In this document: one piece after another, positions 54,625 to 64,000 of the stretch
Layout: every line of letters begins with the position of its first letter
How positions within the stretch are numbered: the stretch's first letter is position 1
From: Poriferisodalis sp965231925
GTDB lineage: Bacteria > Actinomycetota > Acidimicrobiia > Acidimicrobiales > Poriferisodalaceae
DNA length: 64,000 bases
Assembly: GCA_965231925.1 (NCBI GenBank)
Contig: OZ246894.1
Coordinates: forward strand, 3,224,001-3,288,000
Direction: 5' to 3'
Notes under the pieces: model-generated
Databases searched by the model: none
What the model was told of the DNA's origin: nothing
The model's input: the letters and a program-made list of their open reading frames with translations, nothing else
Translations under genes and position numbers: made by a program

Positions 54625-55768
54625 CGGTGTCGCGCAGCTTCGCGATGTCGTCAGTGTCGTAACCGGCGATCGCCAGCACTTCGTCGGTGTGCTGGCCGGG
54701 ATGCGCCGGGGGGCCCTGCACGGCTTGGACGGTGCGGCTGAAACGTGGCGACGGACTGGGCTGGACCACGCCGGCTACTTCGCAGAACACATCACGGTGG
54801 ACGTTGTGCGGATGCTGCGGCGCCTCGGCAAGGGTCAGCACCGGGGCAAAGCACACATCGGTGGCGTCCATGATCTCGCACCACTCGTCACGGGTCTTCG
54901 ACTTGAAGACCGCCGCGATCCGTTCCTTGAGCCCGGGCCAGCCGCTGCGCGAGTTCTGCTTGGCGAAGTCGGGATCTCCTTCGAGGCCGGTCAGGCGCAG
55001 CAGCTCGGCATAGAACTGGGGTTCGATCGATCCGATCGAGATGTAGTTGCCGTCGGCGCACTCGTACACGTCGTAGAAGTGGCTGCCGGTGTCGAGCATG
55101 TTCGTGCCGCGCTCGTCGTTCCAGACCCCCAGCGCCCGCATCGAGTGGAACATGGCCATGAGCGTCGCAGCGCCATCGACCATTGCCGCGTCGACGACCT
55201 GGCCCTGGCCCGATCGCTGGGACTCGAACAGAGCGCACGCCACGCCGAAAGCCAGCAGCATGCCGCCCCCGCCGAAGTCGCCCACCAGGTTGAGCGGCGC
55301 GATCGGCGGCTCGCCCTTGCGCCCGATGGGATCGAGCGCGCCCGCCAATGCGATGTAGTTGATGTCGTGCCCGGCGCCCATGTGGTACGGGCCTTCCTGG
55401 CCCCAGCCGGTCATCCGGCCATACACCAGCCGCGGGTTGCGAGCCAGGCACTCGTCGGGGCCGATGCTGAGCCGTTCCATCACGCCGGGGCGGAAGCCTT
55501 CGATGAGAGCGTCGGAGTGCTCGACGAGGCGCAGCAACGCCTCGACGCCGTCAGGGTTCTTCAGATCGAGCCCGATCGAGGCACGGCCGCGCGCCAGCAC
55601 ATCGATGGGCGGGCTGTCAGGGTCGTGATCTCGCACGCTGGCCGAGCGATCGACGCGAATGACTTCCGCACCCATGTCGGAGAGCATCATCCCGCAGAAG
55701 GGCCCCGGGCCGATGCCCTGCAATTCGATGACTCGTACTCCTGCCAACGGTCCCGTGCCCATGTTCAT
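54611..55768 (-). CDS. Alpha-methylacyl-CoA racemase (CaiB/BaiF family)
   Basis: This 385-residue family III CoA-transferase fold enzyme is most like alpha-methylacyl-CoA racemases, which interconvert 2-methylacyl-CoA epimers in branched-lipid and sterol breakdown. Proposed catalytic residues are all present: His134 in GAGHDINYIALAG, Asp164 in LVGDFGGGGM and Glu249 in SIGSIEPQFYAEL. The N-terminal LAGVRVIELQGIGPGPFCGM is typical. The ATG at 55768 overlaps the stop of the large subtilase gene by four bases (ATGA), an odd partner for translational coupling; a second ATG at 55762 is also possible. Confidence 0.9.
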   Translation of the reverse strand: MNMGTGPLAGVRVIELQGIGPGPFCGMMLSDMGAEVIRVDRSASVRDHDPDSPPIDVLARGRASIGLDLKNPDGVEALLRLVEHSDALIEGFRPGVMERLSIGPDECLARNPRLVYGRMTGWGQEGPYHMGAGHDINYIALAGALDPIGRKGEPPIAPLNLVGDFGGGGMLLAFGVACALFESQRSGQGQVVDAAMVDGAATLMAMFHSMRALGVWNDERGTNMLDTGSHFYDVYECADGNYISIGSIEPQFYAELLRLTGLEGDPDFAKQNSRSGWPGLKERIAAVFKSKTRDEWCEIMDATDVCFAPVLTLAEAPQHPHNVHRDVFCEVAGVVQPSPSPRFSRTVQAVQGPPAHPGQHTDEVLAIAGYDTDDIAKLRDTGAVA

Positions 55769-58700
55769 TCCTTGTCTTGTTGCGTTGCCGGTGGCAGGGC
55801 TTGCTGATCGTGTCCGTGGACGGTGAGTTGTCCGAGTGATTCGAGGGAGGTGAGGTCGGTGATGCGGTTGCGGGCGATGTACAGCGTGCGCAGCTGTCGC
55901 AAGCCGGCCAGCGCTGCGATGTCGCTGATCTCGTTGTCGTCAAGATAGAGGCTTACCAGCGCGGCATGTCCGCGCAGCGCATCAATGCTCGTGATGCCGT
56001 TGCCCGCGGCGTCCAGTACCAGCAGATTGCCCAGGCGCCCCAGCGGCGTGAGGTCGGCGGCGCCGGTCCAGCTCATTTCCAAATATGCCAAGTCAGCCAG
56101 ACCGGCCAACGCGTCGATGTCCATGAGGGGGTTGTCTGAGAGCGTCAGCGTGTCCACGCGAGTGAGCTGCGCTAGGGGCGCGATGTCTGAGATGCGGTTC
56201 GAGGCGAGACCGAGCCGGTCCAGGCCGGTGAAATCAGCGAGCCGCGACACGTCGCCGATCCGGTTGATGTCCAAGTACAGCTTCTCCAGCCCCGCCATCA
56301 CCGGCAGCGCGTCGAGGCTGGCGATGCCGTTGCCGATCAGGCCCAGCAGTTTCAGGCGTGTGAGCGACGCGAGCTGCGCGAGGTCGGCGAAGCCGTTCTG
56401 CTGCAGGTCGAGCGCTACCAGCGATCGCAGACCCGCGAGCGGCGAAACGTCGCGGACACGATGGTCGCGCAGTTTCAGCTCGGTCAGCGACACGGCGTGC
56501 TCGAGGCCGCTCAGGTCGCGGATGCGGCCCTCTGAGTCGCTGCCGAAATGGCTCAGCGTCTTCAGCTTGCCCAGCTGCGCCTCGGTGACCGTCTCGTCGC
56601 TGGCGTGGCCCAGCGCAGCTCGCACAACAGCGGCCAGCACCCCGTCGGCGAATGCCACCACGCCGTCCTGCTGAGGCGCCGCATGCACCACCCCGGTGAG
56701 CGCGTTCAGCGGCGAGACGTCGCTGACGCGGTTCAGGCGCACATCCGCGTAGTCCAGGCCGGCCAGTTGCCCGACAGCGGACACCTCGGTGAGCGTGTTG
56801 CCTGACGCCCACAGCGAGTCCAGCCCCGACAATCCCGACACAACGCCGATGTCGGTGAGTTCGTTGTCGTATGCGTAGAGATGCTTGAGCCCGTTCAGCG
56901 CCTGCAAGGCGCCGAGGCTGGTGATGTCGTTGCCGCCGAGCCCGAGCCGCGCCAGGCCGGTCAGGCTCGACACGGCTGCTATGCCGTCGATGGCGTTGTG
57001 GTCCAGGTACAGATCGGTCAGCGAGCTCAGAGCCGAGATGTCTGAGATGTCTTCGATGCTGTTGCCGTACAGAAACAGGCGCCGCAGGCCGGTGAGCGAC
57101 GCGAGGTCAGACAGATCATCAATGCCTGTGCGGTCGAGCCACAGGGTCGTCAATGTCGTCAGCGCCGACAGCGGCGTGGTGTCCGCTATCGGGTTGGCTG
57201 ACAGCACCAGCGTCTCCAGGCGCCCGAGGCACGACAAGGCGGACACATCGGACACGCTGTGCCCGGCCAAATCCAGCACCCGCAGTCCGGTCGCCCCACC
57301 CAGGCCCGACAGGTCGACAATCGTCGGCGCGTCTGCGCTGTCGCCGTTGCGCGGCAGCCGCAGCTCAGTCAAGCCGGCCAGCTCAGAGGCGCTGATCGGC
57401 TCGCCCGCGTTCTTGCCCAAAGCGGCCTCCACGCCCGAGCGCAATTCGGCGTCGGCGAAGCGGATCACGGTCGGAGTGCACGCCGCAGCGCTGTCACTCG
57501 CCGGGGCAGCGCGGGTCTTCGCTGATGGGTCCGCAGCTTCGATGATGGCGTTGCGAGCCGCGTCAACCGCGTCGGCGCCCCCTTGGGCCCCAAGTCCGAC
57601 GTAAGTTACTCTGCGGTCAATCAGCACCGTGTAGACCGTTCTGCGGGCGGGTTCGACACTGCTCGACACCGTGATCGCCAAGCCATGATCCAGCGCCGCC
57701 CGCGCGGCGCTGGACGCACCCCAGCAGTCCACCTGCCCAGTCGCGGTCAGCGCACACGAATGCCTCTGCCCTGCCGACACCGACACGAACGTTCTGCCCG
57801 ACGGGTCCGCCTGCCGCGAGCCGTTCTCGCCCCAGCACGCGACGGTCCCTCCGGTCTTCAGCCCGCACGAATGGTGCTCCCCCGCGGACACCGACGAGAA
57901 TTTCCCCGTCGGTGCCGCTGTCTGGCCCGAGCCGTTGTTGCCCCAGCACGCCACGGTCGCGTCGTCCTTGACAGCGCAGGTGTGCCGCCAGCCCGCCGAC
58001 ACCGACACGAACGTTCCGCCCGGCGGGCTCGCCTGACGGCTGCTGTTCAGCCCCCAGCAGCGCAGCGACCCGCCAGCGAGAATCCCGCACGAGTGATTGC
58101 CCCCAGCAGCGACCGCCGAGAACATGCCGTCCGGAGGCCGCGACTGGCCGCTGAAGTCGTAGCCCCAGCACGCCACGGTCTTGTCGGTCTTCAGGCCGCA
58201 CGTATGCCCCCAACCCGCCGACACCGAAGAGAATCGTCCCGACGGCGGCTGAGACTGACCAAATTCGTCGTCACCCCAGCAGCGCACGCTTCCACCCGTC
58301 GTGACGGCGCACGCATGGCCCCAACCCGTCGAGACCCGCGAGTACCGCCCCGACGGCACGTCTGTCACCGCCGGGTAGCTGGCACCCCAGCAGCGCACCG
58401 AGCCGCCGCTGCGCAGCCCGCACGTATGCAGGCTGCCTGCATCCACCGAAGCAAACCCGTTCGTAGAGGTCAACGCCACCTGATGACCCTCCATAGCAGC
58501 GTCGGCATCAGCGGGCGTCACCGTCACGGCGCCGCCCGCAGCAGTGAACCCCACCGTCAGCAGGCTCACATCGGGCCACACCGACGCCCGGTACCACAAG
58601 TAGTCAGGATCGAACGCCGGATCCAGCGCATACAGCCCGCAGCCCGCACCCGGGCAGTCGTACCCGCCGATCACATTACGCACACTCAACGACAACAGAC

Positions 58701-61700
58701 GCGGCGGATCCTCCGCAGTCACTTTGTACACCCGCTCGGGGCCGAAGCCCCACAGCGACGACACCCGAATCCTCAGCACTGCGCCCGGCGTGAGCCGCAC
58801 CAAGCCGCCCTCCACCACCTCGTCCCCGTCGGCATCGAGCACCGTCACCGCCAGACCCAGCCGCACTCCATCGCTCAGTGTCCAGCCCACTCTTACCGCG
58901 TCCGCGACCGCCTGCACCGTGTACTCGAACGTCCCCGAATCGAAATCGCCGGCCAGCAGATCAAGCCCGCTGTCAGTGTCGGTCAGCGTCAGCGACGCCA
59001 GCACCGCCGGATTCGACTGCCCAAATTGGTTGTCACCCCAGCAGGCCAAGCTCGCGAATGGGTCCAGCGCGCATGTATGGCGCCCACCGGCCGACACGTG
59101 GGCAAGACGCCCGGCTGGTGCATCGCTCTGACCCAGCAAGTTGAATCCCCAGCACACGGCAGAATCGGTTTCGGCGTCGCGTGCGCAGGTGTGATCCGCG
59201 CCCGCGGAGATGCCCTCCAACCGGCCGCCGGGAGCTCCCCGCTGACCGTGGTCGTTGTCTCCCCAGCACGAGACATTCGAATTCACATTGACGACGCACG
59301 TGTGCGAGGCGCCGGCTGCGACCTCCCTCACTGCCCACGGCAATGTGGACGGCGGCAACTGGCCCTCGGAGTCATCACCCCAGCACACCAAATCGGACGA
59401 ACCGGTGATGGCGCACGTGTGCGCAGCGCCCGCGACGATTCCCGTCGCACGGTCATCAGCTTCGCTGCCGAACCTGTCAAACGGCACCGCGGTTCGGTCA
59501 TTTGAGCTGTCGCCCCAGCACACCACGCCCCCCGCAGGCCGCAATCCGCAGACATGCGCGTCCCCGACAGCGACCTCGGTGAACCTGCCGTCGGGCGCAT
59601 CGGCCATATCGGATCCTGCAACCGCAGTCGCCAGCACCGCCGGAACATCGCCCCAGCACTGCACCGCCCCGTCGATGCGGACACCGCACACGTAACCGGC
59701 CGTCGGCGGCGACGACAGCGACGTGAATGCGAACACCGGCGTCTCGGCGACCACATCGCTGTCACCCCAGCACAAGACCTGCCCGCTCGCCCGCAGCCCG
59801 CACGTATGTTCGCTGCCCGAAGACACCTGCACGAACCCGCCATGGGGACCCTTCGGCGTCACACCTCCCAACAGCAAACGACCTAACTGCGACACCGCAC
59901 CCGCCGGATCCACAATCCCACGCCCGAACTCCCGCGTCGGCGGCGGAACAATCCGTTCGTCTCCATCACGGCCTCGAAATCTCGGAACCACCAGTGAATG
60001 CGGAGCCGGGACGGGAGGCCTAATAGCCGGAGGCATAGCCGCCGAGTGCTCCAAGGCGGCACGGACCTGGCCCACCGTCGCCCCCGGATGACGGTTCAAC
60101 ATGTGAGCCACCACACCCGAGACGTACGCCGCCGCCGGCGAGGTGCCTCTGGCTTCAAAAGTGCCGCACTGGGTAACGGAGATGCACTTCTCCGTCGTCA
60201 ATATGCCCTTCTCGTCATCTGTGTGGGCGCCAGGTGCCGCTACATCGACTACAGCGCTCGCAGTACTGAACCGGGCACGCTCGCCGCTCTCATCGATGGC
60301 GGCAACCGCAATCACATTGCCCTGCAAGCTGTACACCGCTGGCGCTCTGTCCTCGTTGAGCCTGGTGCATCCTTGATGCTCGTAATCGTGGATCCGACTG
60401 ACTAGACCGGTCTCATCGTCGGTGACGCTGATCAAGCTGTTGTCCCCGCAATTGCCGACGCTCGTGACAGACACCACCCCGAGCATCGCCGCTGCCCGTA
60501 GTGCAAGCTCGAACGTGTCGTCGGTGACGTCGGGACTGATCTCAACGCCACCGACGTTCTCGCTGATCTCGTCGACCAACTCAAGCTCTGCCGAGAACGA
60601 CATGTTGATGACGCGGGCACCACTTTTCACTGCCATCGCAACGGCGACCGTCAGGCGCGTGTCCTTCTCGCATCCCGGCGGGTCATCCACGTCGGGCGGG
60701 CGCGTCACCTGGATGGGAAGAAGCTTCGCATCGGGCGCGACTCCGGCCACATGGGTATCCGGGGTGGTGCCGCGGTCGAGTCTGGCGGCGATGACGCCCG
60801 CCATGCTCGTGCCGTGTGATCCGCTGTCGACTCGGTGGCAGGCGTCGAGTCCGCCGGTGACAATCCGATCATCGAAGTCAGGGTGACGCTTGTCGACGCC
60901 AGTGTCCAGAACCGCGACCGTGACGGGGTTCTCATCCTTCCAGCCGGCCCACAAGCGATCCATCTCAGGCTGCGGCAGATGCCACTGCTCCCCCGCACCG
61001 TCATTGTGATGACCACCGGTGTGAGGTGCGTGCGCTCCGTCGTCGTGATCTGTCTGCACGGCCCGCAGCGGGACTCCCGCAGCGAAGACACTGTCATCGC
61101 CCGCGAGCATTTCGCGCATCTGCGCAGCAGTGCGCCCGTCCAGCTCCACGTATTCCACCACCAGGCAACCGCCGGCGATGCGCACCACCTCGAGGACCGT
61201 CGGCGCGGCATCGGAGTCACCGAGATCCGCCGGAGGTTCCACGACGGTCACGCCTGCGACGTCGAGCGCGGGCACCGCGTCGCAGTCCGCCTCCTCAGGC
61301 GTGATGGTCGCCGCGGCATCGCGCAGCCTCTCGAGATCGATCCCCGAATGCGTCGGCGTGGTGAACGGATCGAAGCTCGGCAGCTCGCTTGCGCCCGTTG
61401 AGATCGATTCCGGCACGTCGACCTCGACGCTGTGGGACCACGGCGCCAAGCCCTGAGCGTTGCGGGCCCTCACGGCGAGCCAATGAGACGCGGCGTCCGC
61501 TGGCAGCCCGGCGACCAGGGCAGACGAACCGTCGAACTCGATCACCACGCCGGCGACATCGCTTCGGGGGCCGAGCAGCAGCCACTCGCCGTTCGTCAGC
61601 ACGGTGATCTCATAGCCGTCAGCGTCGGGCACGTCACTCCAGTCGACGGACACGGCACCGGGTGCGCGCCACTCGCCTTCGAGGTCAGTCACCGCCGCCA

Positions 61701-61923
61701 GCGTGGGCAACGGTTCAATGGTCTGCTGAGCCGAAACGGCATTGCGGTCAGTCGACTGCAATGCAGCCCGACCGGTGGAAGCCCCCGCGGAGTCGGCAGG
61801 AGCCGAGACATCAATACTCGGCAAACCGTCGATCGACGGATCCACCGCTGCAGCGGGTGCGGGCAGCAACGCCACCAACACAACGACACACACCAACGCC
61901 CGCAGGCACCGATTCCTGAACAT
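55765..61923 (-). CDS. Secreted subtilase fused to RCC1-like and leucine-rich repeats
   Basis: This 2,052-residue secreted protein has a signal peptide (LVCVVVLVALLPAPAAA) and an FN3-like domain (about 70-170). The S8 catalytic domain has Asp340 (VAVLDTGVDKRHPDF), His370 (GSHGTSMAGVIAA), Asn491 and Ser595 (RGTSPAAAYVSG). RCC1-like repeats follow (about 690-985, units like HTCGLRASGQVLCWGDSD). Two cadherin-like beta-sandwich domains, a second RCC1-like block (about 1195-1430) and about 22 leucine-rich repeats (LTTLWLDRTGIDDLSDLASL) complete it to the end. Gly-Thr-Ser-Pro replaces Gly-Thr-Ser-Met at the nucleophile. A GAGGGGG ribosome site precedes the ATG at 61923. It probably works on the cell surface or outside the cell in protein binding and cleavage. 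Confidence 0.9.
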   Translation of the reverse strand: MFRNRCLRALVCVVVLVALLPAPAAAVDPSIDGLPSIDVSAPADSAGASTGRAALQSTDRNAVSAQQTIEPLPTLAAVTDLEGEWRAPGAVSVDWSDVPDADGYEITVLTNGEWLLLGPRSDVAGVVIEFDGSSALVAGLPADAASHWLAVRARNAQGLAPWSHSVEVDVPESISTGASELPSFDPFTTPTHSGIDLERLRDAAATITPEEADCDAVPALDVAGVTVVEPPADLGDSDAAPTVLEVVRIAGGCLVVEYVELDGRTAAQMREMLAGDDSVFAAGVPLRAVQTDHDDGAHAPHTGGHHNDGAGEQWHLPQPEMDRLWAGWKDENPVTVAVLDTGVDKRHPDFDDRIVTGGLDACHRVDSGSHGTSMAGVIAARLDRGTTPDTHVAGVAPDAKLLPIQVTRPPDVDDPPGCEKDTRLTVAVAMAVKSGARVINMSFSAELELVDEISENVGGVEISPDVTDDTFELALRAAAMLGVVSVTSVGNCGDNSLISVTDDETGLVSRIHDYEHQGCTRLNEDRAPAVYSLQGNVIAVAAIDESGERARFSTASAVVDVAAPGAHTDDEKGILTTEKCISVTQCGTFEARGTSPAAAYVSGVVAHMLNRHPGATVGQVRAALEHSAAMPPAIRPPVPAPHSLVVPRFRGRDGDERIVPPPTREFGRGIVDPAGAVSQLGRLLLGGVTPKGPHGGFVQVSSGSEHTCGLRASGQVLCWGDSDVVAETPVFAFTSLSSPPTAGYVCGVRIDGAVQCWGDVPAVLATAVAGSDMADAPDGRFTEVAVGDAHVCGLRPAGGVVCWGDSSNDRTAVPFDRFGSEADDRATGIVAGAAHTCAITGSSDLVCWGDDSEGQLPPSTLPWAVREVAAGASHTCVVNVNSNVSCWGDNDHGQRGAPGGRLEGISAGADHTCARDAETDSAVCWGFNLLGQSDAPAGRLAHVSAGGRHTCALDPFASLACWGDNQFGQSNPAVLASLTLTDTDSGLDLLAGDFDSGTFEYTVQAVADAVRVGWTLSDGVRLGLAVTVLDADGDEVVEGGLVRLTPGAVLRIRVSSLWGFGPERVYKVTAEDPPRLLSLSVRNVIGGYDCPGAGCGLYALDPAFDPDYLWYRASVWPDVSLLTVGFTAAGGAVTVTPADADAAMEGHQVALTSTNGFASVDAGSLHTCGLRSGGSVRCWGASYPAVTDVPSGRYSRVSTGWGHACAVTTGGSVRCWGDDEFGQSQPPSGRFSSVSAGWGHTCGLKTDKTVACWGYDFSGQSRPPDGMFSAVAAGGNHSCGILAGGSLRCWGLNSSRQASPPGGTFVSVSAGWRHTCAVKDDATVACWGNNGSGQTAAPTGKFSSVSAGEHHSCGLKTGGTVACWGENGSRQADPSGRTFVSVSAGQRHSCALTATGQVDCWGASSAARAALDHGLAITVSSSVEPARRTVYTVLIDRRVTYVGLGAQGGADAVDAARNAIIEAADPSAKTRAAPASDSAAACTPTVIRFADAELRSGVEAALGKNAGEPISASELAGLTELRLPRNGDSADAPTIVDLSGLGGATGLRVLDLAGHSVSDVSALSCLGRLETLVLSANPIADTTPLSALTTLTTLWLDRTGIDDLSDLASLTGLRRLFLYGNSIEDISDISALSSLTDLYLDHNAIDGIAAVSSLTGLARLGLGGNDITSLGALQALNGLKHLYAYDNELTDIGVVSGLSGLDSLWASGNTLTEVSAVGQLAGLDYADVRLNRVSDVSPLNALTGVVHAAPQQDGVVAFADGVLAAVVRAALGHASDETVTEAQLGKLKTLSHFGSDSEGRIRDLSGLEHAVSLTELKLRDHRVRDVSPLAGLRSLVALDLQQNGFADLAQLASLTRLKLLGLIGNGIASLDALPVMAGLEKLYLDINRIGDVSRLADFTGLDRLGLASNRISDIAPLAQLTRVDTLTLSDNPLMDIDALAGLADLAYLEMSWTGAADLTPLGRLGNLLVLDAAGNGITSIDALRGHAALVSLYLDDNEISDIAALAGLRQLRTLYIARNRITDLTSLESLGQLTVHGHDQQALPPATQQDKE

Positions 61924-61994
61924 GACAGGCCCCCTCGCGAGGCCCCGTCGAGCTGTCGGCGGCGTCTCGGCCGCCAGAACCTAGCGAATTCATG
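61924..61994. other. Short gap upstream of the LRR subtilase
   Basis: 71-bp gap containing the ribosome site of the subtilase gene. No other element was recognised. Confidence 0.5.
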
Positions 61995-63248
61995 TCACAT
62001 TCCTATGGATTGAGTGTCGGATATGTGTGGCAAATCAATATTTCTTGTATCGTCTCGGCAACCCCGCCCAGAAGTGGCTCCGCTCCACCGACGATGCCTC
62101 GCACTCATCGCAGCGCTTACCGGGCGACCCGTCGGCGTCTGCCACCGGTTTGCTGTGGGGTTGATGTAGTGGGCGTCGGGTGAATGAGCTGCGTGAAGCT
62201 CAGCGATGCGCGCGTTGTGCGGCAGATCGCTGTCGCAATCGACGCTCGCCGGATCGCTGCTGGGACTAGTGGTGCTGGATGTGACGCAGGCCCAGATCGC
62301 CCATGGGTCCGACTCGTAGTCATAGACGTCCCACGGTCCGTCCACCCCGGGGCGGAACCCTGCGACGGCCGGTCCTCGCTCGGCGATCAGACAGCCCCCG
62401 CGATGCCTGTACACCGTCAGATCGCCGGAATCGTGACGCATCCCTGGGCTGCGCGCGAGCAGCTCCCATAGCGGTGACGGGCACGCCTCCGGCGCGTCGG
62501 GCAGCGGCGGCCACTCATCGGGCGGTTTGCCCACGAACTGCGCCTGCAGCTCGCGGGCGCGTGCCGCCTGGGCATGAGTCGGCGGCCCCCATTTCGGTAC
62601 CCCGAACTCGACATGACCCGGCGCCAGCGACACCCACAGCGGGCACTCGGGTGCGTCCTGGTGCCACGGGAACCACGCGAAGCCGGGCAACTCAACGACT
62701 GCGGGGTTCCGGTAGCGGGCCTCAAGCGTGTCCCACCTGCTCTCGCGAGGACCGCTTCGGGTGAGGATCTCGCGATGGCACCGGTACTCGTCCGTCTCGG
62801 CCAGCACCATGTACCAACTCGGATAGGACTCGTCGACATACGCGCCGCCGATGTCCTTGACGGCGACGATGAACGGATCCGAGTCGAAATACCTTTCCCG
62901 GTCGACATGGGCGGAATCGAGTATCCACCGCTCATGGGCGCGCTGAGACCACAAACAGCCCCGCCGAACCCGGAACACCACCACCCACGACTCGCCGTCG
63001 GCCACCCCCTCCGGGCACGGCGCGTCAGGATCGATCGGCGGAAACACATCGGCCCCGCCCACATAGGCCAACTGCAGCTCCCGAGCCGCCGCGACCTCAG
63101 CATCGCTCGCCGGACCCCACAACTCATGACCCGACGAGCCGCCCACCACATCGTCCGCACCCTCAGCGCTGCACCCAATCGCCAACACGACCGCCACGGC
63201 AACCGCGGCCGTCATCGGAACCCACACCCGCCTTCGCATCAACCACAT
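61995..63248 (-). CDS. Lipoprotein of unknown function
   Basis: This predicted lipoprotein has a basic start, a hydrophobic helix (VPMTAAVAVAVVLAIGC) and a lipobox ending in LAIGC-S, so it is anchored by lipid on the membrane outside. It contains many Trp, Asp and Pro residues (ARELQLAYVGGADVFPPIDP and ARELQAQFVGKPPDEWPPLP look like two related halves). No known family is recognised. The start is the ATG at 63248 or 63239. A second, partial copy of its 3' half lies upstream at 63391-64000. The C-terminal 60 residues differ from that copy and may be a changed end. Confidence 0.75.
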   Translation of the reverse strand: MWLMRRRVWVPMTAAVAVAVVLAIGCSAEGADDVVGGSSGHELWGPASDAEVAAARELQLAYVGGADVFPPIDPDAPCPEGVADGESWVVVFRVRRGCLWSQRAHERWILDSAHVDRERYFDSDPFIVAVKDIGGAYVDESYPSWYMVLAETDEYRCHREILTRSGPRESRWDTLEARYRNPAVVELPGFAWFPWHQDAPECPLWVSLAPGHVEFGVPKWGPPTHAQAARARELQAQFVGKPPDEWPPLPDAPEACPSPLWELLARSPGMRHDSGDLTVYRHRGGCLIAERGPAVAGFRPGVDGPWDVYDYESDPWAIWACVTSSTTSPSSDPASVDCDSDLPHNARIAELHAAHSPDAHYINPTANRWQTPTGRPVSAAMSARHRRWSGATSGRGCRDDTRNIDLPHISDTQSIGM

Positions 63249-63390
63249 TACCTACCACATCGAATCGATGCATCATCGGCGGCTGCACCGGCAGTTCGCC
63301 CCGGCACCACACCCAAGGTCGGCTTTGCCGCGCCGACGGCGAGCCCCACGCACAGGTCGCAGCGCTTACCGGGCGACCCGTCGGCGTGAG

Positions 63391-64000
63391 CTACCGGTTT
63401 GCTCTGAGGTCGATGCGATGCGCGGGTGAATGTGCTGCGTGAAGCTCGCCGATGCGCGCGTTGTGGGCCAAATCGCTGGCACACCCGACGCTCGCCGAAT
63501 CGACGTTGGGAGTAGCGACTCCCGATGTGGTGCAGGCCCAGATCGCCCACGGATCCGACTCGTAGTCATAGATATCCCACGGTCCGTCCACCCCGGGGCG
63601 GAACCCTGCGACGGCCGGTCCTCGCTCGGCGATCAGGCAGCCCCCCGCGATGCCTGTACACCGTCAGATCGCCGAAATCGTGATGCATCCCTGGGCTGCG
63701 CGCGAGCAGCTCCCATAGCGGTGACGGGCACGCCTCCGGCGCGTCGGGCAGCGGCGGCCACTCATCGGGCGGTTTGCCCACGAACTGCGCCTGCAGCTCG
63801 CGGGCGCGTGCCGCCTGGGCATGAGTCGGCGGCCCCCATTTCGGTACCCCGAACTCGACATGACCCGGCGCCAGCGACACCCACAGCGGGCACTCGGGTG
63901 CGTCCTGGTGCCACGGGAACCACGCGAAGCCGGGCAACTCAACGACTGCGGGGTTCCGGTAGCGGGCCTCAAGCGTGTCCCACCTGCCCTCGAGAGGAGG
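63391..64000 (-). pseudogene. Partial, frameshifted copy of the lipoprotein gene
   Basis: This stretch is a second copy of the gene at 61995-63248, similar over more than 600 bp and running off the right edge. Relative to the first copy, a C run at 63641-63646 has six C instead of five (62395-62399). This shifts the frame between the part ending VYRHRGG and the part starting MDGPWDIYDYESD. The C-terminus then ends at 63391 with HSPAHRIDLRANR. It is either a decaying duplicate or a tract-length variant; a sequencing error is also possible. Confidence 0.75.

Noticed and set aside
57583..59505. Long plus-strand open frame opposite the LRR subtilase
   Set aside because: Arg/His/Pro-rich shadow of a clearly coding minus-strand gene with domain matches.

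Overview
The window is high-GC DNA from an actinobacterium. Gene order and protein style suggest class Acidimicrobiia; this is inferred, since there is no rRNA to confirm it. No tRNA, rRNA or CRISPR array was seen. Most genes lie on the minus strand.

The backbone is the conserved actinobacterial translation, secretion and cell-envelope cluster. Read on the minus strand it runs: fakA-like, recG, [rsmD on the opposite strand], coaD, a coiled-coil gene, yceD, rpmF, plsX, acpP, rnc, an fpg-like gene, smc, ftsY, ffh, rpsP, khpA, rimM, trmD, rplS, yraN, comM, dprA, xerC, and the start of an M23-type peptidase gene. Many neighbours overlap by 4 to 35 bases, as expected for coupled operons. Downstream of fakA on the plus strand are a cold-shock-like small gene and pckG. 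An alpha-methylacyl-CoA racemase gene follows on the minus strand.

This backbone is split by accessory blocks. (1) 4.7-18.3 kb, between comM and yraN: a giant Calx-beta surface protein, two coupled small genes, an AAA/DUF4143 ATPase and a hipBA toxin-antitoxin module. hipBA lies between two copies of the yraN 3' end, beside a helicase remnant. (2) 29.67-30.91 kb: an intact IS630-family element. (3) 35.1-45.2 kb, between rsmD and recG: a DUF222/HNH endonuclease, a ribbon-helix-helix plus AbiEii-like toxin-antitoxin pair, and a secreted subtilase with a P domain and about ten Calx-beta repeats. (4) 47.9-49.4 kb: a second AAA ATPase. (5) 55.8-64 kb: a third giant secreted protein (subtilase, RCC1-like repeats, cadherin-like folds, leucine-rich repeats) and a duplicated lipoprotein gene.

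Four observations stand out. An 11-base C tract sits between a well-placed start codon with a Shine-Dalgarno site and the body of the 2.9 kb-residue surface protein; one more C would fuse the two frames, so expression may be phase-variable. A dispersed repeat of about 65 bp occurs between genes and also inside smc and rnc. The hipBA island carries fragments of its host genes. The Fpg-like glycosylase lacks the catalytic proline and two zinc cysteines. Together the three giant secreted proteins suggest a surface-interaction lifestyle, which is inference.
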